From NCBI RefSeq assembly GCF_900109665.1, contig NZ_FOAO01000001.1, positions 255,098-319,097 of the forward strand: a stretch of DNA of 64,000 nt, written 5' to 3'. Numbering within the stretch: the first letter of the stretch is position 1; the number at the start of each line of letters is the position of its first letter. Origin of the DNA: Blastococcus sp. DSM 46786 (lineage in GTDB: Bacteria; Actinomycetota; Actinomycetes; Mycobacteriales; Geodermatophilaceae). Shown in pieces: positions 10,011-19,504 of the stretch. A program made the translations under genes and the position numbers. Under the pieces are notes generated by a model, which saw only the letters and a list, made by a program, of their open reading frames with translations, made no database searches and was not told the origin of the DNA.

Positions 10011-11944
10011 GCCGTCACTCCCAGCTGCTCGTGGGCCTGCCGCAGCGCCGCCAGCGCGTCGCAGCCGGCGAAGACGTACCCGTCGACACCCTCGACGGCG
10101 AGGTCGGGCTTGCCGGCCAGCCACACCTGCGTGGCACCGGCCTGCTTCAGTTCCCCGGCCAGCGCAGCGGCGTCGGAGGCGTAGTCCTTGTCGGTGCCGC
10201 AGATGCAGGCCACCGCCGTGCCCGCCTCGGCCAGCCCCGTCGCGCCGTCGCCGGACGGTGTGGCCAGGCCACCGGCCTGGAACAGGTTGGCCGCGAAGGT
10301 CGCCCGGGCGGTGTGCCGAGCGACCGGGCCGAGGGTCGCCAGGTACACCGCGGGCCGGGTGGCCGCGGCGTCGGCGGCGTCGCGCAGCGCCTCGAACTCC
10401 TGGGCGGCGCGCACCCGCGGCAGCCCGCCGGTGGCCGGCAGCACGTCGGCCGCGGGCCGTCGGGCGGGCAGCTTCTCGGTGAGGTTGGGGAACTCGCTGA
10501 CGCCGGTGATCGCGTCGGCCCGGGTGGCCAGCCGCTGCGCGCGGGCGTCCCAGGCCTGCGCGATCCGGTCGCGCACGAGGCCGGAGGCCAGCGCCGCGGA
10601 GAGCCCGCCGGCCCGCTCGATCTCGGTGAACCACTCCCACGCGGCGCGGGCCAGCTCGTCGGTCAGCGACTCCACGTACCAGGAGCCGCCCGCGGGGTCG
10701 AGCACGCGGCCCAGGTGCCCCTCCTCGACCAGCAGGTTCTGGGTGTTGCGGGCGATCCGGCGGGAGAAGGAGTCCGGCAGGCCCAGCGCGGCGTCGAACG
10801 GCTGCACGGTCACCGCGTCCGCGCCGCCGACGCCGGCGGCGAAGCAGGCCACCGTGGTGCGCAGCATGTTGACCCACGGGTCGCGCTTCGTCGTCATCAC
10901 CGACGAGGTGACGGCGTGCTGCCGCTGGGCGCGGGCATCGGGCGAGGCGCCGCTGACCTCGCCGACGCGGTCCCACAGCCGGCGGGCGGCGCGCAGCGCG
11001 GCGATGGTCGTGAACTGGTCGGCCGAGGCGGCGTAGCGGAACTCGATCTGGGCGGCGGCCTCGTCGACGGTCAGCCCGCCGTCGGTGAGCGCCCGCAGGT
11101 AGGCGACGCCCGCCGCGAGCGAGCAGCCCAGCTCCTCGACCACCGAGGCGCCCGCGTCGGAGAAGACCGTGCCGTCGACGACGACGGTGCGCAGACCCGG
11201 GTGGGCCGCCGCGCGGCGGGCGACGTCGGCGAGGCCGGAGAGGTCCTGCCGCTCCCCGGAGGCCGCCTCGACGCCCAGCGGGTCCAGGCCGAGCGAGCCG
11301 CCGGGTGCGAGGTCGGTGCGGCCCTCGACCAGCGCGAGGAACGCCTCGGCCGCCGCCAAGCCGCCCTGCACGGTCACCGGCGCGAGGTCGAGGTAGACGT
11401 CGGCGAGCACCTCACCGAGCGCGTCGACCGGGATGGCGCCCTCGCCCAGCACCAGCCACAGCGAGGTGACGCCGTTCTCCAGGTCGGCGGCGATCGCCTC
11501 CCTGGTGGTGGCGACGTCGGGGTGCGCGTGCCGCTGACGGATGTCCCACCCGCCGGACGCACCGCCCTCGGCGCCACCGGACGCGGTCACCTCGGCCGAG
11601 CCGGCCGGACCACCGGCCGGGCGCGCCCCGCGCACGAACGGCGGCAGGCCCGGTACGCCCACGCCCGCGGGCAGGTCGCCGGCGTCCTCGGCGGTGTAGA
11701 GGGGGGCCACCGTCACACCCGGCGCCACCGGCCGGCGCAGCGCGTCCTCGGCCGGGTCGGGGAGCTCCTCGCGCCCGGCCTTGCGCAGCACGCCCGCGAC
11801 CAGCTCCCGCCACTGGTCGCGGGTCACCGCATCGAACTCGCCCGCGAGCACGAGGTCCTCGGGGACCGCGTGCTCGGCCGGCACGTCGGCGTCAGCCGGT
11901 GCGCTCCCCGGACCGCTGCTGGTCCGGTGGTCGGTGGAACTCAT
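10007..11944 (-). CDS. mutA: methylmalonyl-CoA mutase small subunit
   Basis: 645 residues. It has the same two-domain layout as MutB, with a barrel half ([13 protein letters not shown]...[11 protein letters not shown]) and a degenerate B12 domain. The DxHxxG cobalamin motif is absent; the equivalent stretch reads [13 protein letters not shown], as expected for the non-catalytic MutA subunit of the heterodimer. The chosen ATG 11944 (MSSTDHRTS) lies 53 nt inside the 3' end of the upstream amidohydrolase gene, an overlap longer than elsewhere in this operon. The stop overlaps the mutB start. Confidence 0.93.
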
Positions 11945-13235
11945 CCTCTGGTTCCCGCCTCTCGTCCAGGGCTCGTCGGGCAGAAGTGTCTCCGGGCGCG
12001 GGTCGGCGCGTGCGCGCGGGTGCCTGGGCGCCGGTCGCGGCGGGCTCGGCGTCGGCCTCCAGCGCGAGCAGCGCGGTGCGCGCGAGCAGCCGCACGCCGA
12101 CGCCGATGGCGCGCTCGTCGACGTCGAAGGTGCCCCGGTGCAGGTCGAGGGGAGCGCCGCCGCCGTGGGTGCCCAGCCGGGCCAGCGCGATCGGCATGAC
12201 GTCGGCGAACCAGCCGAAGTCCTCCCCGCCCATGCTCTGCGGCGAGAGCACCAGGTTCTCCGCACCCACCGTGCCCAGCGCGGCCGAGCGCAGCAGCGCC
12301 ACGGCGCGGGGGTCGTTGATCACCGGCGGGACCCCGCGGATGTAGTCGACGTCGACCTCCGCGCCGGTGGTGGCCACGACCCGCTCGACCAGCGAGCGCA
12401 GCAGCTCCTCCGCCCCCTTCCACGCGTCCCGGTCGAGCACCCGGATCGTGCCGCGCAGCGTGCCCCGCTGCGGGATGGCGTTGGCCGCGACCCCGGCGTT
12501 CACCGCGCCCCAGACCAGGCTCATCCCGGAGCGGGGGTCGACCTGGCGGGAGAGCAGCCCCGGCAGATCGGTGATGATCCGCCCGAGCGCGTCGACGAGG
12601 TCGACGGTCATCTGCGGCCGGGCGGTGTGCCCACCGGGCCCGGTGAGCGTGACGTCCATCCGGTCGCAGGCGGCGGTGATGGCGCCCGTCCGCAACCCGA
12701 TCGTCCCGGCGGGGATGGAGGGGTCGCAGTGCAGGGCGAAGGCGCGGGATGCACCGTCGAGGACGCCGGAGGCCACCACCTCGGTGGCGCCGCCGGGCAC
12801 CGTCTCCTCGGCCGGCTGGAAGACGCAGCGGACCGTGCCGGGCAGCCCGTCGAGCGCGGCGAGCGCGACGGCCACGCCGAGCACCACGGTGGTGTGCACG
12901 TCGTGACCGCAGGCGTGGGCCAGGCCCTCACGGGTGGAGGCGTACGGCACGTCCTTGAGGTCCTTGAGCGGCAGCGCGTCGATGTCGGCCCGCAGGACGA
13001 CCACCGGCCCCTCGCCCGTCCCGACGTCGACGGTGAGCCCGGTTCCGGTGGGCAACCGGCGCGGCGTGAGCCCGTGGTGCCGCAGCCGCTCCTCGAGGAA
13101 GGACGTCGTCTCGAACTCCGCGTAGCCGAGCTCCGGGTGGGCGTGCAGGTGCCGCCGGGTGGCCGACAGCGCCGACCGGTTGGCGCCGACCCACTCGTCG
13201 ACGGCCGCGCCCAGCTTCTCGACGACCGGGGTCAT
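11892..13235 (-). CDS. M20 family amidohydrolase (peptidase M20D)
   Basis: 447 residues. Metal-binding and catalytic motifs of the M20D group appear in order: HAHPELGYAE, ADIDALP, ACGHDVHT, PAEE and a C-terminal GGEDF. Relatives hydrolyse N-acyl amino acids, aminoacylated dipeptides or indole-amide conjugates; the substrate cannot be read from sequence. ATG 13235 overlaps the stop of the glutamate-cysteine ligase-like gene (ATGA). The C-terminal ~45 residues are charged and low-complexity, and the final 53 nt run through the mutA start, so the tail may be a late extension. Confidence 0.88.
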   Translation of the reverse strand: MTPVVEKLGAAVDEWVGANRSALSATRRHLHAHPELGYAEFETTSFLEERLRHHGLTPRRLPTGTGLTVDVGTGEGPVVVLRADIDALPLKDLKDVPYASTREGLAHACGHDVHTTVVLGVAVALAALDGLPGTVRCVFQPAEETVPGGATEVVASGVLDGASRAFALHCDPSIPAGTIGLRTGAITAACDRMDVTLTGPGGHTARPQMTVDLVDALGRIITDLPGLLSRQVDPRSGMSLVWGAVNAGVAANAIPQRGTLRGTIRVLDRDAWKGAEELLRSLVERVVATTGAEVDVDYIRGVPPVINDPRAVALLRSAALGTVGAENLVLSPQSMGGEDFGWFADVMPIALARLGTHGGGAPLDLHRGTFDVDERAIGVGVRLLARTALLALEADAEPAATGAQAPARTRRPAPGDTSARRALDERREPEDEFHRPPDQQRSGERTG

Positions 13236-14437
13236 GCGGCGTGCCCGCCCGCGCACTCGGCCGGGCCGGGCACCGGCCCGTCGGGCCGGCCGGCGGGGCC
13301 CGAGGAGGGCAGGCCGTCCCGCAGCTCGGCCAGCAGGCCGTCCACCACCGGCGCCAGCTCGCCGTCGTGCTCCAGCGCCACCGCCCGCTGCCGCTGGTAG
13401 GAGGCGCCGACCGCGAGGATCCGCAGCACGTCGGAGAGCTCGGCCTCGCAGTCCAGCCGCTTGGCCGTGGGCATCAGCTCCGCGACCAGCTCGGTGATCG
13501 CCTCGCGCACCGGCCGGACGGCGTAGTGCTCGTCGACGATGATCTCGGCGTCCAGGCCGTAGCGGCTCGCCCGCCACTTGTTCTCCCGCACGACCCACTC
13601 CTCCGGGCGGGGCAGGGTGTAGCCGCGGTCGAGCTGGGTGTCGAACTGCTCGACCAGGCACTGGGCCAGGGCGGCGACGGCGCCGATCTCGTCGAGGGTG
13701 GGCAGGCCGTCGCAGATGCGCAGCTCGACGGTGCCGAAGTCGGGGTGCGGGCGGATGTCCCACCAGACCTCGCGGACGCTCTCGATGCTCCCGGTGGAGA
13801 TCAGCGTCTCCATGTACTCCTCGAACTCCCCCCAGTCGTCGAGCTGGAAGGGCAGCCCGGCGGTCGGCATCCCCTCGAAGATCTTGGTGCGGGCCGACGC
13901 CAGGCCGGTGTCGCAGCCGACCCAGAACGGGGAGGACGAGGAGAGCGCCAGCAGGTGGGGCACGTACTGGCACAGCGCGTTGACGATCGGGATGACCTTC
14001 TCCGGCGCGCGGACGCCCACGTGCACGTGCACCCCGAAGATCTGCAGGCGGCGGGCCAGCCACTGCATGCGCTCCACCAGCTCCTGGTAGCGCTCCTTCG
14101 GCGAGATCTCCTGCGTCTGCCAGTCGGTGAACGGGTGGGTCCCCGCGCAGAGCAGCCCGAGCCCCCGCCGGTCGGCCTGGGCGACGACCTCGGCGAGGGT
14201 GCCCGTGAGGTCGGCCTTGGCCTCGCGCACCGTGGTGCAGACGCCGGTGATGATCTCGATGGTCGACTGCAGGAGCTCGTGCTTGGCCTTCGGGTGCTCC
14301 TCGGCCCCCTCGGGGCGCAGGGCCTCGAGGATCTCGACGGCGCCGGGGGCGAGCTCGCGGGTCTCCCGGTCGACGAGCTGCAGCTCCCACTCCACGCCGA
14401 GGCTGGCGCGGCCCGAACTACGGAAGGGGATCTCCAC
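13232..14437 (-). CDS. glutamate-cysteine ligase (GCS2 / YbdK-type carboxylate-amine ligase)
   Basis: 401 residues from GTG 14437 (VEIPFRSSGRASLGVEWELQLVD). The motifs GVEWELQLVD, GTHPF, HVHVG, RPHPDFGTVELRICD and RENKWRASRYG define the GCS2 family, which joins glutamate to cysteine or another amine through an acyl-phosphate. In actinobacteria such proteins can take part in ergothioneine or glutathione-like synthesis, but the acceptor is not decided here. The start rests on TAGACT exactly 7 nt upstream. An alternative ATG at 14488 overlaps the stop of the gene before it and would add 17 unconserved-looking residues. Confidence 0.85.
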   Translation of the reverse strand: MEIPFRSSGRASLGVEWELQLVDRETRELAPGAVEILEALRPEGAEEHPKAKHELLQSTIEIITGVCTTVREAKADLTGTLAEVVAQADRRGLGLLCAGTHPFTDWQTQEISPKERYQELVERMQWLARRLQIFGVHVHVGVRAPEKVIPIVNALCQYVPHLLALSSSSPFWVGCDTGLASARTKIFEGMPTAGLPFQLDDWGEFEEYMETLISTGSIESVREVWWDIRPHPDFGTVELRICDGLPTLDEIGAVAALAQCLVEQFDTQLDRGYTLPRPEEWVVRENKWRASRYGLDAEIIVDEHYAVRPVREAITELVAELMPTAKRLDCEAELSDVLRILAVGASYQRQRAVALEHDGELAPVVDGLLAELRDGLPSSGPAGRPDGPVPGPAECAGGHAA

Positions 14438-14444
14438 CTCCGGA

Positions 14445-14450
14445 AGTCTA
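14445..14450 (-). promoter_or_regulatory. -10 box (TAGACT) of a leaderless promoter
   Basis: TAGACT ends 7 nt before GTG 14437. It would give the glutamate-cysteine ligase-amidohydrolase-mutAB-meaB run its own transcript. Confidence 0.55.
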
Positions 14451-14484
14451 GGGACGACCACGCTCCCCCACCCGGCGGCGCCCC

Positions 14485-15990
14485 TCATCCCCCGGCGGGC
14501 ACGGTGCTGCCGGGCTCACCGGCCCGCGGTGCCGGCACGACCCACGCGGAGCGCGGCAGCCGGGCGCGGACCAGGTCGACCGCCTTGCGGCCGTAGAGGT
14601 TCTCGTGGACGTCGATCCCGCAGAGGTTGCGCCCGACGACGAACACGCCCTCCCCCTCGGCCGCCGGCACCGCCGCCTCCACCTGCGTCCAGGGGATGAC
14701 GTGCCCGTCGCCGCCGGAGTCGCCGTGCGCGAGGAAGTCGTCCCCGACCACCAGCCGCAGCCGCGCCTCCCTGGTGAGCGCCCGGGCCAGCAGCGGGGGC
14801 CGGAAGGTGGTGCCCTTCGGGAGCTCCGGGACGTGGTCGCACAGGGTGCGGGGCTCGATCCCCCCGGCGAGCGGGCCCGGATCCGCGCCTTCGGGCAGCA
14901 CGAGCACCGCCGTCGGCACCGCGCGGCGCAGGGCCTCGGACACCTGCTGCCGCGTGACCTCGCGCCAGGCGGCGAGCCCGTCGGCGCCGGACCGGAAGGG
15001 CAGGTCGAAGAGGCTGCAGAAGGCCGCCCGGGTCAGCTCGCCCAGCACCGTCTCGTCGCCCTTGTCGAGGTCCTCGGCGTACCCCTCGACGGCGTGCGCC
15101 AGCTCCGCCGCCGACGGGCCGTGGTCGACGAGGCCGAGGAACTGCTCCCAGAGCACCCGCGCCACGGCGCCCTCCTCGCCCTCGCGGGCGTCCACGAGCA
15201 CGGCCACCTCGCGCTGACCGGGGGCGACGTCGGCGATCTCGAGGTCGGCGTGGTAGCTCAGCCCGCGCTCGTGCCGCGCGACGTCGCGCAGCCGCTGGAC
15301 GAGCACGTCCAGCCCGGCGCCGACGGCGGCGTCCCGCTGGTCGCCGGCGGTCACCAGGAGCCCGACCCCGGCGACCGGACCGCGCATCCAGACCGGACCC
15401 GCCTGCTCGCGCCGCACCGGCTCCGGCCGCTGGGGCCGCGGGCCCTCGGGCAGCGGGAGCCGCAGCTCCGCCGGCAGCTCGCCGTGCCACACCAGGGCGG
15501 CGTTGCCGCGCACGAACCAGCGCCGGGCGTGCGCCCGGACGACGTCCTCGCCGAGCCCGACCGGCACGCCACCGCCGGCGAGCGCGATCCCCGGGCCGGT
15601 CAGCCGGAAGCGGGCCGCCCAGAGCGCGGCGGCCGTCGGGTGGGCGCCGGCGCAGTTCTCGGCCTCCAGCACGCCCACCTCCTGGGCGATGCGGTGCACC
15701 GGGAGGTCGGCGAGCGCGGCGCAGATACCGGCGAGGAAGGCCAGCACCGCGTGCGGGCGCCCGGTCGCGTGGAAGACGGTCATCTCGGTGTCGACCATCG
15801 CGTTGCACTCGAGGTGCGACTTGGGCAGCGACCCCATCACCAGGTGCTCGACCAGGTGGGTCACGCCCAGGGTCGCGTAGGTCTCGTCGCGGACGCCCAC
15901 CCCGAAGGCCAGGGCGGCCGTCACCCGCTGGGGCCCGGGCGCGGCGAACACGGGGACGCCGTCGATGTCGATGCGCTGCACGGGCGACAT
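14485..15990 (-). CDS. M16 (pitrilysin-like) peptidase family protein
   Basis: 501 residues from ATG 15990. The N-terminal domain has the inverted zinc motif HxxEH in VTHLVEHLVMGS, with an acidic LEAEN segment about 75 residues later that could give the third ligand. The C-terminal half lacks obvious motifs. M16 enzymes usually have two such domains, one inactive; here one zinc domain and a divergent second half fit a small M16B-like protein. There is no signal peptide, so it is probably cytoplasmic. The stop overlaps a possible ATG for the next gene. It is divergent from the nucleoside phosphorylase across a 114-bp promoter region. Confidence 0.68.
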   Translation of the reverse strand: MSPVQRIDIDGVPVFAAPGPQRVTAALAFGVGVRDETYATLGVTHLVEHLVMGSLPKSHLECNAMVDTEMTVFHATGRPHAVLAFLAGICAALADLPVHRIAQEVGVLEAENCAGAHPTAAALWAARFRLTGPGIALAGGGVPVGLGEDVVRAHARRWFVRGNAALVWHGELPAELRLPLPEGPRPQRPEPVRREQAGPVWMRGPVAGVGLLVTAGDQRDAAVGAGLDVLVQRLRDVARHERGLSYHADLEIADVAPGQREVAVLVDAREGEEGAVARVLWEQFLGLVDHGPSAAELAHAVEGYAEDLDKGDETVLGELTRAAFCSLFDLPFRSGADGLAAWREVTRQQVSEALRRAVPTAVLVLPEGADPGPLAGGIEPRTLCDHVPELPKGTTFRPPLLARALTREARLRLVVGDDFLAHGDSGGDGHVIPWTQVEAAVPAAEGEGVFVVGRNLCGIDVHENLYGRKAVDLVRARLPRSAWVVPAPRAGEPGSTVPAGG

Positions 15991-16092
15991 GCTGCTGATC
16001 CGGTGGTGCGGCGAGGAACCGACACGCGGCTGCCCCTCTCCGGCAGGGACCGGTGGGGCACGAGTGCCACGGCGGCCCAGGGCCCGCTGCGC

Positions 16093-16098
16093 TAGCGT
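16093..16098 (+). promoter_or_regulatory. -10 box (TAGCGT) of a leaderless promoter
   Basis: TAGCGT is followed by 6 nt and GTG 16105. It should start the phosphorylase-SDR-mutase transcript at or next to the start codon. Confidence 0.6.
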
Positions 16099-16104
16099 CC
16101 CCGC

Positions 16105-16914
16105 GTGAGCGAGCTCCCCGGAACCGACCCCACCGCCCTGGCCGCGCAGGCGGCCGACGCCCTGACCACCGCGCTCGGCGGCCCGCACGACGTCGCCGTC
16201 GTCATGGGCTCCGGCTGGGCCCCCGCAGCCGACGCCTTCGGCGAGGCGGCCGCCACCGTGGCGATCGGCGACCTGCCCGGGTTCGCCGCCCCCACCGCGG
16301 TCGGGCACGGCGGCCAGGTCCGTTCGGTGCGCGTGGGCGACCGCAAGGTCCTGCTCTTCCTCGGCCGCACCCACTTCTACGAGGGCCGCGGCGTGGAGCC
16401 GGTCGTCCACGGCGTGCGGACGGCGGCCGCCGCGGGCGTGAAGACGGTCGTCCTCACCAACGCCGCCGGCGGGCTGGCCCCCGAGCACCGGGTGGGCCAG
16501 GCGGTCGTCATCTCCGACCACCTCAACCTGACCGCCCGCTCCCCGCTCGTGGGCGCGCACTTCGTCGACCTCACCGACCTCTACTCCTCGCGACTGCGCG
16601 CGATCGCCAGGGAGCTCGACCCGGGCCTGGCCGAGGGCGTCTACGCCGCGCTGCCCGGGCCGCACTACGAGACGCCGGCCGAGATCCGGATGCTGCGCAC
16701 GCTCGGCGCGGACCTGGTCGGCATGTCCACCGCGCTGGAGGCGATCGCCGCGCACGCCGCCGGCCTGGAGGTCTTCGGCCTCTCGCTGGTCACCAACGCC
16801 GCCGCGGGGGTCACCGGCGAGAAGCTGGACGCCGACGAGGTCATCACCGCCGGCCGGGCGGCCGCGGGACGGCTCGGGCAGTTCCTCGTGGAGCTCATCG
16901 GGCGGCTGCCGTGA
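16105..16914 (+). CDS. punA: purine-nucleoside phosphorylase (trimeric type)
   Basis: 269 residues. Motifs of the trimeric PNP class are clear: GSGW phosphate loop, [31 protein letters not shown] and [12 protein letters not shown]. It cleaves purine (deoxy)nucleosides with phosphate to give the base and (deoxy)ribose-1-phosphate. The gene leads an operon with an SDR and a phospho-sugar mutase, the same arrangement as deoD-pmmB in mycobacteria. The GTG start has a leaderless -10 at 16093. The stop forms a GTGA overlap with a possible downstream start. Confidence 0.95.
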   Translation: MSELPGTDPTALAAQAADALTTALGGPHDVAVVMGSGWAPAADAFGEAAATVAIGDLPGFAAPTAVGHGGQVRSVRVGDRKVLLFLGRTHFYEGRGVEPVVHGVRTAAAAGVKTVVLTNAAGGLAPEHRVGQAVVISDHLNLTARSPLVGAHFVDLTDLYSSRLRAIARELDPGLAEGVYAALPGPHYETPAEIRMLRTLGADLVGMSTALEAIAAHAAGLEVFGLSLVTNAAAGVTGEKLDADEVITAGRAAAGRLGQFLVELIGRLP

Positions 16915-16995
16915 GCGGACAGGACCGTGAGCATCGCAGCGAGGAACGAGCGAGGAGCGGAGCGGTCCGCGGCAGCGGACCAGGGGGCACCGTGA
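16911..16995 (+). other. purine-rich linker with overlapping micro-ORFs between two coupled genes
   Basis: The 77 bp between the phosphorylase stop and the SDR start is rich in GAGCGAGG-type purine runs. A GTG at 16911 (overlapping the stop) is in frame with the SDR and would add 27 residues to it. A second GTG at 16927 opens a 22-residue frame (VSIAARNERG...) whose TGA overlaps the SDR start (GTGA). It resembles in design the two 81-bp linkers near 37 and 38 kb. Whether any peptide is made is unknown. Confidence 0.45.
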
Positions 16996-17810
16996 CCGGT
17001 CCGGTCCTGGTCACCGGCGCGGCCGGGCGGATCGGCACGGTCCTGCGCGGCGGGCTGCCCGAGCGCGGCTGGGCGGTGCGCAGCCTCGACGTCGTCGCGG
17101 TGCCCGAGCCCCGGCCCGGCGAGGAGCACCTGGTCGCCGACGCCACCGACCTGGCCGCGATGACCGGCGCCGCCCGCGGCGCGTCCGCCGTCGTCCACCT
17201 CGCCGGGATCGCCGGGGAGTCGACCTGGGCGGCGATCTCGCACGCCAACATCGAGGGCACCTACTGCGCGCTGGAGGCCGCCCGGCGGGCCGGCGTCCCG
17301 CGCGTCGTGCTGGCCAGCAGCAACCACGCGTCGGGCTGGACCGAGCGTCCCGACGGCGGCCTGCTCCGCGAGGAGGACGCGCCCCCGCGCCCGGACACCT
17401 ACTACGGGGTCTCGAAGGTCGCGATGGAGGCGCTGGGCTCGCTGTACGCCGACCGCTACGGCCTGGACGTCGTCTGCCTGCGGATCGGCAGCGCCTTCGC
17501 CGAGCCGACCACCACCCGCCAGCTCTCCACCTGGCTCTCCCCCGCCGACACCGTCGCGCTGGTCGACGCCGCACTGCGGGCACCGTCGCCCGGCTTCCGC
17601 GTGGTCTGGGGGGTGTCGGACAACACCCGCCGCTGGTGGGATCTCTCCGCCGCCGAGGCGCTGGGCTACCGGCCCACCGACGACGCCGAGGGGTACGCCG
17701 CCGCGCTGGTGGCCGCCCACGGCGAGCCCGACCTCGCCGACCCGGTGCACCGCCGGGTCGGCGGCGAGTACACGACCGCCGACTTCGACGCGGAGCACTT
17801 CACGGCATGA
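16992..17810 (+). CDS. NAD(P)-dependent extended SDR, uronate-dehydrogenase-like
   Basis: 272 residues from GTG 16992, preceded by AGGGGG at 4 nt. The nucleotide-binding motif TGAAGRIG is at the N-terminus, with the YYGVSK catalytic Tyr/Lys pair and SSNHASG before it. The pattern NIEGTYCALEAA...SWLSPADTV...GVSDNTRRWWD resembles uronate dehydrogenases, which oxidise glucuronate or galacturonate to the lactone. Its operon partners (nucleoside phosphorylase upstream, phospho-sugar mutase overlapping downstream by ATGA) suggest a sugar released from nucleosides might be its real substrate; that is inference. Confidence 0.78.
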   Translation: MTGPVLVTGAAGRIGTVLRGGLPERGWAVRSLDVVAVPEPRPGEEHLVADATDLAAMTGAARGASAVVHLAGIAGESTWAAISHANIEGTYCALEAARRAGVPRVVLASSNHASGWTERPDGGLLREEDAPPRPDTYYGVSKVAMEALGSLYADRYGLDVVCLRIGSAFAEPTTTRQLSTWLSPADTVALVDAALRAPSPGFRVVWGVSDNTRRWWDLSAAEALGYRPTDDAEGYAAALVAAHGEPDLADPVHRRVGGEYTTADFDAEHFTA

Positions 17811-19438
17811 CGCAGGACCTGCTCGAGACCGCCCGCGCCTGGGCCGGAGCCGACCCGCACGAGGGCGACCGCGCCGAGATCCTGGCGCTGGTCGACGCCG
17901 GGGACACCGCGGAGCTCGCCCGCCGCTTCGCCGGTCCGCTGACCTTCGGGACGGCGGGGCTCCGCGGCCCGCTGCGGGCCGGGCCGGCCGGGATGAACGC
18001 CGCCATGGTGCTGCGCGCCGCGGCCGGGGTGGGCCGGTACCTGCTGGACACCGGTTCCGAGGGCGGGACGGTCGCGATCGGCTTCGACGCCCGACGGCGG
18101 TCGGACGAGTTCGCCTCCCTCTCGGCCCAGGTGTTCTCGGCGCTGGGCTTCCGGGTGCAGCTGATGCCGCGGCCGCTGCCCACGCCGGTGCTGGCCTTCG
18201 CCGTCCGCCACCTCGGCGCGGTGGCCGGCGTGATGGTCACCGCCAGCCACAACCCGCCCGAGGACAACGGCTACAAGCTCTACCTGGGCGGCGGCGCCCA
18301 GCTGGTGCCACCGGCCGACCGGGAGATCGAGGCCGCGATCGCCGCCGTCGGCCCGGCGCGGGAGATCCCGCTGGCCGGCGGGCACGGGGTCCTGGACGAC
18401 GACGTCCTCACCGGGTACGTGGCCGCGGTCGTGCGGGCGCTCGACCCGGAGAGGGTGCCGGCCGCCGACCGGGCCGCGCTGCGCGTGGCCTACACCGCCA
18501 TGCACGGGGTGGGCGCGTCGACGACCCGGCTGGTGTTCGCCGCGGCGGGCTTCGCGGAGCCGACCGGCGTGCCCGAGCAGGACCGCCCCGACCCGGCGTT
18601 CCCGACGGTCGCCTTCCCGAACCCGGAGGAGCCCGGGGCGGTGGACCTGCTCACCGCGCTGGCCGAGCGGTCCGGTGCCGACGTCGCGATCGCGCAGGAC
18701 CCCGACGCCGACCGCTGCTCGGTGGTCGTCGGTGGCCGGCAGCTGACCGGCGACGAGGTGGGGGCGCTGCTGGCCGACTGGCTGCTGCGCCGCGGGGTGC
18801 GCGGGACGTACGCGTCGTCGCTGGTGAGCGGCTCGCTGATGCACGTCGTCGCCGAGTCGCACGGGGTGCCGTCGGAGGAGACCCCGACCGGGTTCAAGTG
18901 GATCATGCGGGCCGGCTCGGACGCGGCGCCGCTGGTGTACGGCTACGAGGAGGCGCTGGGCTACTCGGTGGCGCCGTCGGTGGTGCGGGACAAGGACGGC
19001 ATCTCCGCAGCAGCCGCCGTCGCGCTGCTGGCCGCGGAGCTCCAGGCCGACGGCCGCACGCTGCTCGACCGGCTGGACGAGCTGGCCCGGGAGCACGGGC
19101 TGTTCGCCACCGGGCAGCTGTCGGTGCGGGTGGAGGACCTCTCGGTCATCTCCGGGGCGATGGCCCGGCTGCGCTCGGCGGCGCCGGCGACGCTGCTCGG
19201 CCGCCCCGTGGAGTCCGCCGACCTGGCGCTCGGGACGCCGCCGGTGGACGCCGTCCGGCTGCTGGGCGACGGCGTGCGGGTGATCGTCCGGCCCAGCGGC
19301 ACCGAGCCCAAGCTCAAGGCCTACCTGGAGACGGTCGTCCCCGTGCACGACGACGCCGGGCTGATCGCCGCCCGCGGCCGCGGTGCCGACGAGCTCGACC
19401 AGCTGCGCGCGGAGATGTCGGCGGCGCTCGGGCTTTGA
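17807..19438 (+). CDS. phospho-sugar mutase (PMM/PGM family), possible phosphopentomutase
   Basis: 543 residues. The alpha-D-phosphohexomutase signatures are in order: FGTAGLRG, the phosphoserine loop TASHNPPEDNGYK, the metal loop DPDADR, the sugar loop GYEEALGYS and the phosphate-binding RPSGTEPKLKAYLE. The family moves phosphate between C1 and C6 (or C5) of sugars. Its place behind purine-nucleoside phosphorylase, as with mycobacterial pmmB, and the absence of a deoB-type gene in this salvage cluster make conversion of (deoxy)ribose-1-phosphate to the 5-phosphate plausible. ATG 17807 overlaps the SDR stop. Confidence 0.9.
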   Translation: MTQDLLETARAWAGADPHEGDRAEILALVDAGDTAELARRFAGPLTFGTAGLRGPLRAGPAGMNAAMVLRAAAGVGRYLLDTGSEGGTVAIGFDARRRSDEFASLSAQVFSALGFRVQLMPRPLPTPVLAFAVRHLGAVAGVMVTASHNPPEDNGYKLYLGGGAQLVPPADREIEAAIAAVGPAREIPLAGGHGVLDDDVLTGYVAAVVRALDPERVPAADRAALRVAYTAMHGVGASTTRLVFAAAGFAEPTGVPEQDRPDPAFPTVAFPNPEEPGAVDLLTALAERSGADVAIAQDPDADRCSVVVGGRQLTGDEVGALLADWLLRRGVRGTYASSLVSGSLMHVVAESHGVPSEETPTGFKWIMRAGSDAAPLVYGYEEALGYSVAPSVVRDKDGISAAAAVALLAAELQADGRTLLDRLDELAREHGLFATGQLSVRVEDLSVISGAMARLRSAAPATLLGRPVESADLALGTPPVDAVRLLGDGVRVIVRPSGTEPKLKAYLETVVPVHDDAGLIAARGRGADELDQLRAEMSAALGL

Positions 19439-19504
19439 CACCGATGAGTTCCGCCCCCGTGGGCGGTCTCCTCCCTGCCTGGTCCGGCCACGAGCGGAGG
19501 AAGC

